Source of the DNA: Saccharothrix saharensis
Lineage (GTDB): Bacteria > Actinomycetota > Actinomycetes > Mycobacteriales > Pseudonocardiaceae
Reading direction: 5' to 3'
Assembly (NCBI RefSeq): GCF_006716745.1
Contig: NZ_VFPP01000001.1
Location: 5,343,386-5,407,385 of the forward strand
Length of the DNA stretch: 64,000 nt
Shown in pieces: positions 15,399 through 25,048 of this stretch; the stretch's first letter is position 1, and each line of letters opens with the position of its first letter. The position numbers were made by a program, and so were the translations under genes. The notes beneath the pieces are model-generated. The model was not told where the DNA came from and searched no databases. It was given only the letters and a program-made list of their open reading frames with translations.

Positions 15399-16166
15399 GT
15401 GGAGCTCTACGTGGTCGACGCGTTCACCGACCGCGCGTTCGCGGGCAACCCGGCGGGCGTGGTGCTGCTGGACGGTCCGGTGGACGACGGGTGGATGCAG
15501 GCCGTCGCGGCCGAGATGAAGCACGCCGAGACGGCGTTCGTGCGGGTCGACCGGCCGGACCCGCTGCCGCTGCGCTGGTTCACGCCGGTCGCCGAGGTGG
15601 ATTTGTGCGGCCACGCCACCCTGGCCGCCGCGCACGTGCTGGGCGGCGGCCGCAGCTTCGGCACCCGCAGCGGCGTGCTCACCTGCACCGCCGACGACGG
15701 CTGGGTGGAGATGGACTTCCCGGCCGACCCGGCGGAGCCGATCGAGATGACCACGCCGCTGCGCGCGGGCCTGCCGGGCGTCACGGTGCGGGCCGTCGCG
15801 CAGGCCGTGTCCGACGTCCTGGTGGAGGCCGGCTCGGCGGACGAGGTCCGCGACCTCCGCCCGGACTTCGCCGCGCTGGCCGAGGTGCCGGGCCGGGGTG
15901 TGATCGTCACCGCACCGGGCGACCGGCCGGGGTTGGACGTCGTGAGCCGGTGCTTCTACCCCTCCTACGGAGTCCCGGAGGATTCCGTAACCGGTTCCGC
16001 GCACTGCACGCTGGCTTCCTGGTGGTCGCCGCGGCTGGATCGGGCGAACCTGCTGGCCGAGCAGGCGTCGGCCCGCGGAGGGCTGGTCCGGACCACTCTG
16101 GACGGCGATCGCGTGCGGCTCGCCGGGCAGGCCGTGACGGTGATCCAGGGCCGACTGATCGTGTGA
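15399..16166 (+). CDS. PhzF family isomerase/epimerase
   Basis: The 255-residue protein begins at GTG 15399 (MELYVVDAFTDRAFAGNPAG, the family's typical opening). The conserved catalytic glutamate is Glu44 in KHAETAF. The DLCGHATLA motif follows, and the second half ends with GVPEDSVTGSAHC, which contains the second active-site signature. PhzF proper isomerises dihydro-hydroxyanthranilate in phenazine synthesis, but no other phz gene is nearby, so this is one of the many stand-alone family members acting on an unknown small metabolite. Confidence 0.88.
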   Translation: MELYVVDAFTDRAFAGNPAGVVLLDGPVDDGWMQAVAAEMKHAETAFVRVDRPDPLPLRWFTPVAEVDLCGHATLAAAHVLGGGRSFGTRSGVLTCTADDGWVEMDFPADPAEPIEMTTPLRAGLPGVTVRAVAQAVSDVLVEAGSADEVRDLRPDFAALAEVPGRGVIVTAPGDRPGLDVVSRCFYPSYGVPEDSVTGSAHCTLASWWSPRLDRANLLAEQASARGGLVRTTLDGDRVRLAGQAVTVIQGRLIV

Positions 16167-16342
16167 ACCGGCCTGTTACTTCTGGTGGCATTCCGCTACA
16201 CGACCTGCCATTTCGTCCCCCGACCGGGGTACATTGGCAGCCTTGGAGGGGTCCTGGTCGGTGTTCGGGACCCCTCAGTCACGCCCGGAGCCCCGCAGGC
16301 CGCGACCCGGCCCGCCGCGACGACGGCCGACGAGGAGGCTGG

Positions 16343-18946
16343 ATGTCCGACCACGCGTCGGCCACGGCGCCCAGCGCGCCGACCCGGTCCACGAACCGCG
16401 CGTTCAGCGTGTTCGCGGTCCTGCTCCTCGTCGCGGGCGCGCTGTCGGCGTTCCTCGTCGGCTCCTGGCTGCCCGAGACACCGCCCGACGCCGACCTGTG
16501 GTGGACCGGTCCGCTGCTGGTGATCGGCTTCCTGCTGGCCGAGCAGCTGGCCATCAACGTCGACGTGCGCAGCGGAGTGGCCTGGACCATTTCGTTCACC
16601 GAGATCCCGCTCGTGCTCGGCCTGCTGGTCGCGCCGTTCGAGATCGTGCTCGCCGCGCACGTGGTCGCGGGCGTCGGCACGCTGCTCGGCCGCCGCGTGC
16701 TCGACCGCGCCGTCTACAACGCGGGCTTGATGTTCATGGAGATCTCGGTGGCCTTCGCGGTCGCCGAGCTGGTCAAGCGGTTCCTGGGCGCGGAGGGCCC
16801 GTTCTGGGCGGGCGCGTTCGTCGGCACGATCGCGGTGCCGCTGCTGGCCAGCGTGCTCGGCCTGACCGCGTTGCGGGTCATGGGCAAGGGCATGCGGGTC
16901 GCGCCGAGCCTGCGCCTGGTGCTCCAGACGCTCGTGGTGGCGCTGCTGAACACCTCCGCGGGCCTCGCCGGCTACGAGATCGCCGACAAGGCGCCGTGGG
17001 GCGGCCTGCTGATCGGCCTGGTCTTCCTCGGCATCACCGCGATCTACCTCGCCTACTCCGGCCTGCTGCGCGAGCAGCGGGACCTTGAAGCGCTCAGCGA
17101 GGTCTCGTTGCGGGTGGCCCGGTCCGGCCGCCACGCCACCGGGCCGCGCGGCGCCGTGCCGGAGGAGGACGACGGCTGCGGCGAGGACGACGACTGGCAG
17201 CTCATCGCCGAGCGCATCCGCGAGCAGCTCAACGCCAACCGGGTCGTGCTGCGGCTGCGCACCGACCCGCAGGCGCCGATGCGCACGCTGGTCGCGGGCG
17301 AGCCGCTGCCGCCCGGCATGCGCCGCGACGACCCGCGCGTGCTGCGCGAGGACGCCATGCTCCAACTGCCCGGCGCCCAGGTCCGGTACTTCCGCATCGT
17401 GGACGCGGGCGAAGAGGTCTCCGAGGCGCTGGTCCGCCGGGACGCGCAGGAAGCGCTGGTCGTGCCGCTGCGCGGGGCGACCCAGCTCCTCGGCGCGGTC
17501 GAGGTGCACGACCGGCTCAGCCGGTGGCGCGGCTTCGGCAAGGCCGACATCCAGCTCCTGCGCACGCTGGCGAGCCACCTGTCCACCGCGGTGGACAACC
17601 GGCGCCTGCTCGCGCGGCTGCGCCACGACGCCTACCACGACCCGCTGACCGGCCTGCTCAACCGGCCCGGCTTCCGCGAGGCCGCCACCGAGCCGATGCA
17701 CGAGGCCGACACGTCCGTGGTGGTCCGCGTCGACCTGACCGTGCTGTCCACCGTCTCCGACGCGCTCGGCCAGGCCTGGGGCAACCGGATGGTGGTCGCC
17801 GCCGGGCGACGCCTGCGCGACGAGCTCGGCCCCGAGGTGCCGCTGGCCCGGCTGGAAGGCGGCGCGTTCGCCGCGCTGCTGCTGGACCGGCAGGCCGAGC
17901 AGATCCAGGAGATCGCCGAGCGGCTGCGCGCCGCGCTGTCCGTGCCCTACCCGGTCGACCGGCTCACCGTCGAGGCGGGCGCGGTCGTCGGCTGGGCCAC
18001 CACCGCCGACTGCGAGATCGAGGACCCGGACCCGGACGCGCTGCTGCAGCGCGCCGACGTGGCGGTCCGCGCGACCACCGACAACGAGCCGCTGCGCCAG
18101 TACGCGCCGAGCATGGGCCAGATCTTCCTGCGCCGCTTCCAGCTGGTGACCCAGTTCCGGTCGGCGGTGGAGACCGGCCAGATCTCCGTGCACTACCAGC
18201 CGAAGGTCGCGCTGCCGAGCCGCCAGGTGGTCGGCGCGGAGGCGCTCGTGCGCTGGAAGCACCCCGAGTTCGGCCGCGTCGACCCGGACGAGTTCGTGCC
18301 CGCCGTCGAGGCGACCGGTCTCGTGGACGTGCTCACGGACTTCGTCATGGACACCGCGCTGGCGCGGGTGCGGCTGTGGGTCGACCGCGGGCTGCGCATG
18401 TCCATCGCGGTGAACCTGTCCGTGCGGACGCTGGCCGACGAGGAGTTCCCGGACCGCGTGGCGGCCGCGTTGAAGCGCCACGACGTGCCGCCGGAGCTGC
18501 TGACGTTCGAGCTCACCGAGTCCGGCGTGATGGCCGACCCCGAACGCGCCCTGCCCGTGCTGCGGCGGCTGCACCAGATGGGCGTCGTGCTGGCCGTGGA
18601 CGACTTCGGCACCGGCTACTCGTCGCTGGCGTACCTGCGGCAGCTCCCGGTGGACGAGGTGAAGATCGACAAGAGCTTCGTCCTCGGCATGGGCACCGAC
18701 CTGGGTGACATGGCGGTGGTCCGCTCGATCGTGGAGCTGGGCCACTCGCTCGGCCTCACGGTCGTCGCCGAGGGCGTCGAGGACGACGCCGCGCGCGACC
18801 AGCTCGTCGGCATGGGCTGCGACGTGGCGCAGGGCTACCTGATCTCGCGGCCGCTGTCGGAGGACCGCTTCGAGGCCTGGTTGCGGGCGCGGACCGTGCA
18901 GGTCAGGGGTGCCCGGGATGAGACGGTGCTCACCTTGGTCCACTAG
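16343..18946 (+). CDS. Membrane GAF-GGDEF-EAL protein, probable c-di-GMP phosphodiesterase
   Basis: I chose ATG 16343, preceded by GAGGAGG, giving 867 residues. About seven hydrophobic segments (residues 18-240) form an integral-membrane sensor. A GAF-like region lies at about 290-420 and a GGDEF-fold domain from about 430 to 590, in which the signature reads EGGAFA (about 504-509) instead of GGDEF and is therefore expected to lack cyclase activity. The EAL domain is complete: AEALVRW near 632, NLS, ELTES, DDFGTGYSS, KIDKSF, EGVE and QGY. So it should hydrolyse c-di-GMP, with the GGDEF part possibly binding GTP as a regulator. The 176 bp upstream contain no other gene. Confidence 0.85.
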   Translation: MSDHASATAPSAPTRSTNRAFSVFAVLLLVAGALSAFLVGSWLPETPPDADLWWTGPLLVIGFLLAEQLAINVDVRSGVAWTISFTEIPLVLGLLVAPFEIVLAAHVVAGVGTLLGRRVLDRAVYNAGLMFMEISVAFAVAELVKRFLGAEGPFWAGAFVGTIAVPLLASVLGLTALRVMGKGMRVAPSLRLVLQTLVVALLNTSAGLAGYEIADKAPWGGLLIGLVFLGITAIYLAYSGLLREQRDLEALSEVSLRVARSGRHATGPRGAVPEEDDGCGEDDDWQLIAERIREQLNANRVVLRLRTDPQAPMRTLVAGEPLPPGMRRDDPRVLREDAMLQLPGAQVRYFRIVDAGEEVSEALVRRDAQEALVVPLRGATQLLGAVEVHDRLSRWRGFGKADIQLLRTLASHLSTAVDNRRLLARLRHDAYHDPLTGLLNRPGFREAATEPMHEADTSVVVRVDLTVLSTVSDALGQAWGNRMVVAAGRRLRDELGPEVPLARLEGGAFAALLLDRQAEQIQEIAERLRAALSVPYPVDRLTVEAGAVVGWATTADCEIEDPDPDALLQRADVAVRATTDNEPLRQYAPSMGQIFLRRFQLVTQFRSAVETGQISVHYQPKVALPSRQVVGAEALVRWKHPEFGRVDPDEFVPAVEATGLVDVLTDFVMDTALARVRLWVDRGLRMSIAVNLSVRTLADEEFPDRVAAALKRHDVPPELLTFELTESGVMADPERALPVLRRLHQMGVVLAVDDFGTGYSSLAYLRQLPVDEVKIDKSFVLGMGTDLGDMAVVRSIVELGHSLGLTVVAEGVEDDAARDQLVGMGCDVAQGYLISRPLSEDRFEAWLRARTVQVRGARDETVLTLVH

Positions 18947-18984
18947 GAGGGCCCCCCGATTTCTCTTCTGCGGCACGCCTGTTG

Positions 18985-18990
18985 TAGAGT
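18985..18990 (+). promoter_or_regulatory. Possible -10 element of the tRNA-Thr gene
   Basis: TAGAGT at 18985-18990 lies 23 bp before the mature tRNA-Thr, a suitable distance for a -10 hexamer. The -35 region is not convincing. Confidence 0.35.
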
Positions 18991-19012
18991 TCTCTTGGCT
19001 CCGCAAGAGCAA

Positions 19013-19085
19013 GCCCCTTTAGCTCAGTCGGCAGAGCGTCTCCATGGTAAGGAGAAGGTCTACGGTTCGATTCCGTAAAGGGGCT
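19013..19085 (+). tRNA. tRNA-Thr (GGT)
   Basis: A 73-nt cloverleaf. The acceptor GCCCCTT pairs with AAGGGGC (19078-19084). The D arm is TAGCTCAGTCGGCAGAGC. The anticodon stem TCTCC/GGAGA encloses loop ATGGTAA with anticodon GGT. The T arm is CTACGGTTCGATTCCGTAA. No CCA is encoded. Position before tRNA-Met and rpmG matches the Mycobacterium order thrT-metT-rpmG. Confidence 0.95.
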
Positions 19086-19130
19086 CAACAACTGGCCGCG
19101 GTGCACGAGCATCGCGGCCGTGTTGTGTAA

Positions 19131-19203
19131 AGCGGTGTAGCTCAGTTGGTAGAGCAAGCGGCTCATAATCGCTGTGTCGCCGGTTCAAGTCCGGCCACCG
19201 CTA
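19131..19203 (+). tRNA. tRNA-Met (CAT), elongator type
   Basis: A 73-nt cloverleaf. Acceptor AGCGGTG pairs with CACCGCT (19196-19202). The D arm is TAGCTCAGTTGGTAGAGC, the anticodon loop is CTCATAA with anticodon CAT, and the T arm is GCCGGTTCAAGTCCGGC. A first A-T pair and the absence of the initiator's GGG/CCC anticodon stem mark it as elongator Met. Confidence 0.93.
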
Positions 19204-19288
19204 CTCAGCAGGATCCCCGCCAGGCGGTAAGCCCGCACTGGTCGCCCGGTCGGGTCGGGGCACACGAGCTCTCAGGAAGGCAAGGACC

Positions 19289-19453
19289 GTGGCTGCAACC
19301 GACGTACGCCCGAAGATCACCCTCGCGTGCGAGGAGTGCAAGCACCGGAACTACATCACCAGGAAGAACCGGCGCAACGACCCGGACCGCCTGGAGATCA
19401 AGAAGTTCTGCCCGAACTGCAAGACCCACCGTGCTCACAAGGAAACCCGCTGA
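19289..19453 (+). CDS. rpmG: 50S ribosomal protein L33 (zinc-binding form)
   Basis: A 54-residue protein starting at GTG 19289, with AGGAAGG upstream. It reads [20 protein letters not shown] and so on. The CEEC and CPNC pairs form a zinc ribbon, so this is the cysteine-containing (C+) paralogue; a zinc-independent copy may exist elsewhere. L33 sits at the tRNA E site of the large subunit. It lies between tRNA-Met and the hadA-type gene, as in Mycobacterium. Confidence 0.93.
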   Translation: MAATDVRPKITLACEECKHRNYITRKNRRNDPDRLEIKKFCPNCKTHRAHKETR

Positions 19454-19475
19454 GCCGGTAGCCAGACCGCACGTG

Positions 19476-19510
19476 CGAGGCCCGTCCCGGGATCACCGGG
19501 GCGGGCCTCG
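19476..19510 (+). terminator. Hairpin after rpmG
   Basis: CGAGGCCCGTCCCG (19476-19489) pairs with CGGGGCGGGCCTCG (19497-19510), with one G-T wobble, 22 bp past the rpmG stop and 35 bp before the hadA-type start. Confidence 0.7.
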
Positions 19511-19545
19511 TCGCATGTGCCCTGCCCCGCGTATAACCTCCTCGG

Positions 19546-19995
19546 GTGCCTCTCGACCAGTCGTTCGTCGGACGTTCCTACCCGCCGTCACCGCCCTACG
19601 AGGTGGGCCGCGAGAAGATCCGCGAGTTCGCCGACGCCGTCGGCGAGACCAGCCCGCTGCACCGCGACCCCGAGGCCGCCCGCGCGGCCGGGTACCGCGA
19701 CGTCATCGCGCCGCCCACGTTCGCGATCATCGTGTCGCTGAAGGCGAACGACGTGCTGGTCGACGATCCCGAGCTGGGGCTCGACTACAGCCGCGTGGTG
19801 CACGGCGACCAGACGTTCGTCCACCACCGCCCCATCGTGGCGGGCGACCGGCTCACCACCGTGCTGCACGTGGACGGCATCACCGCGCGCATGGGCAACG
19901 ACATGCTGTCGATCAGGGCCGAGCTGAGCACCGAGGACGGCGAGCCCGTCACCACCGGCCGCTGCACGCTCGTCGTGCGGGGGGAGGACGCGTGA
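19546..19995 (+). CDS. hadA: HadA-type (3R)-hydroxyacyl-ACP dehydratase subunit
   Basis: The 149-residue hot-dog protein starts at GTG 19546 (MPLDQSFVGRSYPPSPPYEV). It matches the HadA/UPF0336 layout: an N-terminal 'G..YP....Y.V...KI.EFA.A.G' strand-helix region and HGDQTFVHHRPIVAGD in the second half. HadA is the substrate-binding, non-catalytic partner of HadB in type II fatty-acid elongation. The genes overlap (GTGA at 19992), so they are coupled, supporting an obligate heterodimer. No hadC follows, unlike in Mycobacterium. Confidence 0.88.
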   Translation: MPLDQSFVGRSYPPSPPYEVGREKIREFADAVGETSPLHRDPEAARAAGYRDVIAPPTFAIIVSLKANDVLVDDPELGLDYSRVVHGDQTFVHHRPIVAGDRLTTVLHVDGITARMGNDMLSIRAELSTEDGEPVTTGRCTLVVRGEDA

Positions 19996-20414
19996 TCCGC
20001 ATCTCGGAGGTCTCCGTCGGCGACGAGCTGCCGCCGCTGTCGCTGCGCGTCACGCGCGCCGACCTGGTCCGGTACGCGGGCGCGTCCGGCGACTTCAACC
20101 CGATCCACTGGAACGAGCGCTTCGCCCGCGAGGTCGGGCTGCCCGGCGTGATCGCGCACGGGATGCTCACCATGGGCATGGCCATCCGGATCGTCACCGA
20201 GTGGGCGGGCGACCCCGGCGCCGTCGTGCAGTACGGCGTGCGGTTCGGCCGGCCCGTCCCGGTGCCCGACGACGACAAGGGCGCGCTGGTGGAGGTCACC
20301 GCGAAGGTGACCAAGGTCTTGGACGACGGCACCGTCAAGGTCAACGTGACGGCCGCGTTCGAGGGCAAGTCGGTGCTCGGCGGCGCCTCGGCCCTGGTGC
20401 GCCTGCCCGACTAG
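19992..20414 (+). CDS. hadB: HadB-type (3R)-hydroxyacyl-ACP dehydratase, MaoC fold
   Basis: GTG 19992 overlaps the hadA stop; the product has 140 residues. It has the R-hydratase motif with Asp34 and His39 in GASGDFNPIHWNERFA, followed by GLPGVIAHGMLTMG, the catalytic hot-dog signature. With HadA it dehydrates 3-hydroxyacyl-ACP during fatty-acid (or mycolate-like) chain elongation in the cytoplasm. It is followed by a convergent gene with a 4-bp overlap at 20411. Confidence 0.9.
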   Translation: MIRISEVSVGDELPPLSLRVTRADLVRYAGASGDFNPIHWNERFAREVGLPGVIAHGMLTMGMAIRIVTEWAGDPGAVVQYGVRFGRPVPVPDDDKGALVEVTAKVTKVLDDGTVKVNVTAAFEGKSVLGGASALVRLPD

Positions 20415-20800
20415 AAGTCGCACAACGCGCTCGTGTGCGCACCGGTGGCCGTGGCCGACCGCCGCACGACCTCGGCCACCCGCACCTCGCACGCCACGTC
20501 GCCGCCGTCGGGGCCGATCGTCACGGTCAGCACGCCGTGCTCGGGCTCGCCGGTGGCGAACAGCTCCATCCGCCAGGGGAGGGCCGCCGTCTCCTCCTGG
20601 CGGGTCTGGGCGCCGTGGAAGGTCGAGTAGGTGACGGTGACCCGGGCCGCGGTGCCGGTGACGTGGTAGACGACCCGCACCGGCGGTTCGGGCGCGGTGG
20701 TCCACAGCACGAGCGCCAGAGCGCCCACGACGAGCGCCACCGAGGCCGTGATGACGAGCCACTTGCGTGCGGGGCGCTCGGGTGGGGCGGACTCCGTCAT
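20411..20800 (-). CDS. MmpS-like membrane protein
   Basis: I chose ATG at 20798-20800 (MTESAPPERPARKWLVITAS), giving 129 residues; the frame stays open to 20878. One membrane helix (about 15-38) leads to an outside domain with the MmpS pattern: VVYHVTGTAARVTVTYST, then ALPWRMEL, then GGDVACEVRV and a C-terminal Cys, a beta-sandwich. MmpS proteins assist MmpL lipid exporters, but no mmpL is nearby. The next gene upstream encodes a paralogous domain. Confidence 0.65.
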   Translation of the reverse strand: MTESAPPERPARKWLVITASVALVVGALALVLWTTAPEPPVRVVYHVTGTAARVTVTYSTFHGAQTRQEETAALPWRMELFATGEPEHGVLTVTIGPDGGDVACEVRVAEVVRRSATATGAHTSALCDF

Positions 20801-20897
20801 GGGCAGGGCTCCTCGGGTGCTGGTGGGGTGAACTGAATGGACCATCGGGGTAGTTCTACCGACGGTTACACCAGTCACCCGAAGGAGTTACCTACGG

Positions 20898-21470
20898 TTA
20901 GTCCGAGCAGCTCGCCAGCGCGTGCGGACCGGATGCGGTCGCGGTCCGGTGCTCCACGCCGTCGACGGTGATCCGGCACGTGACCGTGCCGCCGTCCGGG
21001 CCGGCCGTGACGTCCAGCGTGCCGCCGCGGAACCCGCCCATGACGGTGAACTCCTTGGTCCACGGCAGGCCCGCGACCTCGCGCTCGACGGTCGTGGACG
21101 TGGCGTGGCTGATGGTCGCGCCGGCCGCGTCGCCGGTCACCTCGTAGACCAGCACGGCCCCCTCGCCGGTCTGCGCGCGCAGGTCGTCCAGCGCGCTCTG
21201 GGCGTCGGAGGCGACCCGGCCGAACAGCACCACCCACGCGGCGCACACGGCCAGCCCGAGCGCCGACAGCGCGATCGCGGCGATGGCGACGCCCTCGTGC
21301 CCGCCCCGGCCGCGGCGGGCCCGGACCACGCCGAGCACCCCGAGGACCAGCCCTGCGACGACCAGCGGCCACGCCACCAGACCGGCCGCCGGGATGAGGC
21401 CGAACACCAGGCCCAGCCCCCCGAGCACGAGGCCCGCGGTGCCCGGTGCGCCGCGCCGCGCGTCCGACAT
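20898..21470 (-). CDS. Membrane protein with MmpS-like outer domain
   Basis: The 190-residue protein has about three hydrophobic segments in its first 85 residues (DUF4190-like). A domain parallel to that of the adjacent gene follows: LVYEVTGDAAGATISHATST, LPWTKEF, GGTVTCRITVDG and ending in ASCSD. The two genes lie head to tail, 97 bp apart, and look like duplicates that kept the outer domain and diverged in the membrane part. Function is unknown. Confidence 0.65.
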   Translation of the reverse strand: MSDARRGAPGTAGLVLGGLGLVFGLIPAAGLVAWPLVVAGLVLGVLGVVRARRGRGGHEGVAIAAIALSALGLAVCAAWVVLFGRVASDAQSALDDLRAQTGEGAVLVYEVTGDAAGATISHATSTTVEREVAGLPWTKEFTVMGGFRGGTLDVTAGPDGGTVTCRITVDGVEHRTATASGPHALASCSD

Positions 21471-21540
21471 GACTCCTCCACTCCGTTCGGGTGGTACACA
21501 TCACAGTTACACCGGGTGATGTGAATGAGTCTCACTACGA

Positions 21541-21569
21541 CGAAAGGCACCCCATCGAGGTGCCTTTCG
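21541..21569 (-). terminator. Terminator of the aminotransferase gene
   Basis: CGAAAGGCACC (21541-21551) and GGTGCCTTTCG (21559-21569) form a perfect 11-bp stem with a 7-base loop, 25 bp past the leftward stop at 21594. Confidence 0.8.
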
Positions 21570-21593
21570 CGGTCGGAACGTCGAATCTGTGTG

Positions 21594-22835
21594 CTAGCGG
21601 ACCTCGGCGAGCAGCTCGGCCATGCGGGTCACGCCGGTCTTCAGGTCGTCGTCACCCAGCGCGTACGACAGCCGCAGGTAACCCGGCGTGCCGAACGCCT
21701 CACCGGGCACCACGGCCACCTCGGCGTGCTCCAGGACCAGCGCCGCGAGCTGCACCGTGTCGGTGATCGTCGTGCCGCGCAGCTCCTTGCCGATCAACGC
21801 CTTCACCGAGGGGTACACGTAGAACGCGCCCTTCGGGGTCGGGCACTCGACGCCCGGGATCGCCGACAGCAGGTCGACGATCGTGCGCCGGCGCCGGTCG
21901 AACGCCTCGCGCATCTCGTGCGCCGCGTCCAGCGGCCCGGACACGGCCTCCAGCGCGGCCCGCTGCGACACGTTCGCCACGTTCGAGGTCAGGTGCGACT
22001 GGAGGTTCGCGGCGGCCTTCACCACGTCGGTGGGGCCGATCAGCCAGCCGACCCGCCACCCGGTCATCGCGTAGGTCTTGGCCACGCCGTTGAGGACGAT
22101 CGTGCGGTCCGCCATCGCGGGCACGGCCACCGGCAGCGACACCGACTCGGCGCCGTCGTACACCAGGTGCTCGTAGATCTCGTCGGTGATGACCCACAGG
22201 CCGTGCTCCAGCGCCCACTCGCCGATCGCGGTGATCTGCTCGCGGGTGTACACCGAGCCGGTCGGGTTGGACGGCGAGCACAGCAGCAGGACCTTGGACC
22301 TCGGGGTGCGGGCCGCTTCGAGCTGCTCCACCGTCACCAGGTAGTCGGTCGACTCGTCCGCCGTGACCTGCACCGGGACGCCGCCCGCGAGCGTGATCGC
22401 CTCGGGGTAGGTGGTCCAGTAGGGCGCCGGGAGCAGCACCTCGTCGCCCGGGTCGACCACCGTGGCGAACGCCTGGTACACGGCCTGCTTGCCGCCGTTG
22501 GTGATCAGCACCTGCGCGGCGGTGACCTCGTAGCCCGAGTCGCGCTTGGTCTTCGCGGCTACGGCTTCCCGCAGCTCCGGCAGCCCGGCGGCGGGCGTGT
22601 AGCGGTGGTTCTTCGGGTCCGCGCACGCGGCCTGAGCTGCGGCTACGATGGCCTCGGGGGTCGGGAAGTCCGGTTCGCCCGCGCCGAAGCCGATCACCGG
22701 TCGACCCGCGGCCTTGAGCGCCTTCGCCTTGGCGTCGACCGCGAGGGTGGCGGACTCGGCGATGCCGCCGATCCGCTGGGAGATCCGCGGGTGCTCGGAG
22801 GTACTGGTCCCGGTGGTCGTCTCAGGCGTGCCCAT
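21594..22835 (-). CDS. aspC: Class I/II pyridoxal-phosphate aminotransferase, probable aspartate aminotransferase
   Basis: I chose ATG at 22833-22835 ([20 protein letters not shown]), giving 413 residues, a normal length; the frame runs on to 22961 without coding character. Recognised motifs are the substrate loop [14 protein letters not shown] in [17 protein letters not shown], the PLP-binding lysine in [16 protein letters not shown], and the C-terminal arginine in [10 protein letters not shown]. It transfers amino groups between aspartate and 2-oxoglutarate or related acids. An aspartate aminotransferase gene next to trpT-secE is common in this group. Confidence 0.87.
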   Translation of the reverse strand: MGTPETTTGTSTSEHPRISQRIGGIAESATLAVDAKAKALKAAGRPVIGFGAGEPDFPTPEAIVAAAQAACADPKNHRYTPAAGLPELREAVAAKTKRDSGYEVTAAQVLITNGGKQAVYQAFATVVDPGDEVLLPAPYWTTYPEAITLAGGVPVQVTADESTDYLVTVEQLEAARTPRSKVLLLCSPSNPTGSVYTREQITAIGEWALEHGLWVITDEIYEHLVYDGAESVSLPVAVPAMADRTIVLNGVAKTYAMTGWRVGWLIGPTDVVKAAANLQSHLTSNVANVSQRAALEAVSGPLDAAHEMREAFDRRRRTIVDLLSAIPGVECPTPKGAFYVYPSVKALIGKELRGTTITDTVQLAALVLEHAEVAVVPGEAFGTPGYLRLSYALGDDDLKTGVTRMAELLAEVR

Positions 22836-23025
22836 GCCGCCAATCGTGGCAGATCGCACAACCGGGTTGGCCCCCGGCACCCCCTCTGACCGGGCCAGTT
22901 GGAAGGAGGGGCACCTGGTGCCGTATGCTTCCGGTCTTGGAACGTCCAGTCGCTGCCTCACGGGCCACGTGAGGAGGGTGCGGGACGTCTCCGGCCAGGG
23001 GATCCGGTCGTCGTTCGGATCCCAA

Positions 23026-23098
<73 letters not shown>

Positions 23099-23129
23099 CG
23101 TCGAAGCGCGATGGTGAGCGGAGGACGGC

Positions 23130-23534
23130 ATGAGCGAGGGCCGCGAGCAGGACCAGCCGGAAGAGCGCGAGGGCGCGTCCCGGCCGGTTACCGCCGCAGC
23201 GCGGCGCGAGCGCCGTGGTTCCGCGCGTCCGGCGGGCCGCAAGGACTCCGCGGAGGCGAAGAAGGCGGCCGAGGCCGACTCCGACGCCGAGGAGGCCAAG
23301 AAGGGCCGTCCCACGCGCTCGCGGGCGGACTCGGAGAAGCGGGTCGGTTTCTTCGCCCGGATCGTCCGGTACGTCCGCGAGGTGGTCAGCGAGCTGCGGA
23401 AGGTCATCTGGCCGACGCGCAAGCAGATGATCACCTACACCGGAGTCGTGTTGGTCTTCGTGGCCTTCATGGTGGCGTTGGTGTTCGGCCTGGATTCGGC
23501 CTTCGCCTGGGGCATGTTCAGGGTGTTCGGCTGA
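23130..23534 (+). CDS. secE: Preprotein translocase subunit SecE
   Basis: The 134-residue protein has a long charged, disordered N-terminus (about 70 residues, rich in Glu, Arg and Ala). The conserved amphipathic helix VREVVSELRKVIWPTR and one membrane helix (about 103-125) follow. SecE clamps the SecY channel. The extended N-terminus is usual for actinobacterial SecE. It is followed by nusG after 64 bp, the near-universal pair. Confidence 0.95.
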   Translation: MSEGREQDQPEEREGASRPVTAAARRERRGSARPAGRKDSAEAKKAAEADSDAEEAKKGRPTRSRADSEKRVGFFARIVRYVREVVSELRKVIWPTRKQMITYTGVVLVFVAFMVALVFGLDSAFAWGMFRVFG

Positions 23535-23580
23535 GCCGATCACCTGCCGCCCCGGGTGGCGGCGGACATGTGATGCATGA

Positions 23581-24435
<855 letters not shown>

Positions 24436-24451
24436 CCAGGACAACAAGACT

Positions 24452-24481
24452 CCGGCTCCCCTCCTGACGGGCGGGAGCCGG
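24452..24481 (+). terminator. Hairpin between nusG and rplK
   Basis: CCGGCTCCC (24452-24460) and GGGAGCCGG (24473-24481) form a 9-bp stem without a T-run, 17 bp past nusG. It is a partial terminator or RNA-processing structure. Confidence 0.5.
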
Positions 24482-24536
24482 CAGCCACGCTGCGGCTGGC
24501 AGGGCCGCGCGCGGACACCGCAATAAAGGAACCGAG

Positions 24537-24971
24537 ATGCCTCCCAAGAAGAAGAAGCTCGCAGCGATCATCAAGCTGCAGATCAAGGCCGGGGCCGCGA
24601 ACCCCGCGCCGCCCGTGGGTCCCGCGCTGGGTCAGCACGGCGTCAACATCATGGAGTTCTGCAAGCAGTACAACGCCGCGACCGAGTCGCAGCGCGGCAC
24701 CGTGGTGCCGGTCGAGATCTCCGTGTACGAAGACCGCTCGTTCGACTTCAAGCTCAAGACCCCGCCGGCCGCGAAGCTGCTGCTCAAGGCCGCCGGTGTG
24801 GAGAAGGGCTCGGGCGAGCCGCACCGCCTGAAGGTCGCCAAGGTGACCATGGACCAGGTGCGCGAGATCGCGCAGTCCAAGATGGTCGACCTCAACGCCA
24901 ACGACGTGGACCAGGCGGCGAAGATCATCGCCGGCACCGCCCGCTCCATGGGCATCACCGTCGAAGGCTGA
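24537..24971 (+). CDS. rplK: 50S ribosomal protein L11
   Basis: The 144-residue protein starts [20 protein letters not shown] and carries the proline-rich hinge [16 protein letters not shown], then the C-terminal rRNA-binding domain ([20 protein letters not shown]). It binds the GTPase-associated centre of 23S rRNA and is the thiostrepton/RelA contact point. The AAAGGA ribosome-binding site lies 6 bp before the ATG. It is followed by rplA. Confidence 0.97.
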
Positions 24972-25048
24972 CCTTTTTCTCTTTCGTAGTCGTGGGAGAG
25001 CCGAGCGCTGGCTCGTCACCACAACTGATCCACTTTAAGGACAGAAGC

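Noticed and set aside
15399..16166. Part of a phenazine biosynthesis cluster
   Set aside because: Only the PhzF-type gene is present; neighbours are an acetyltransferase and a c-di-GMP protein.
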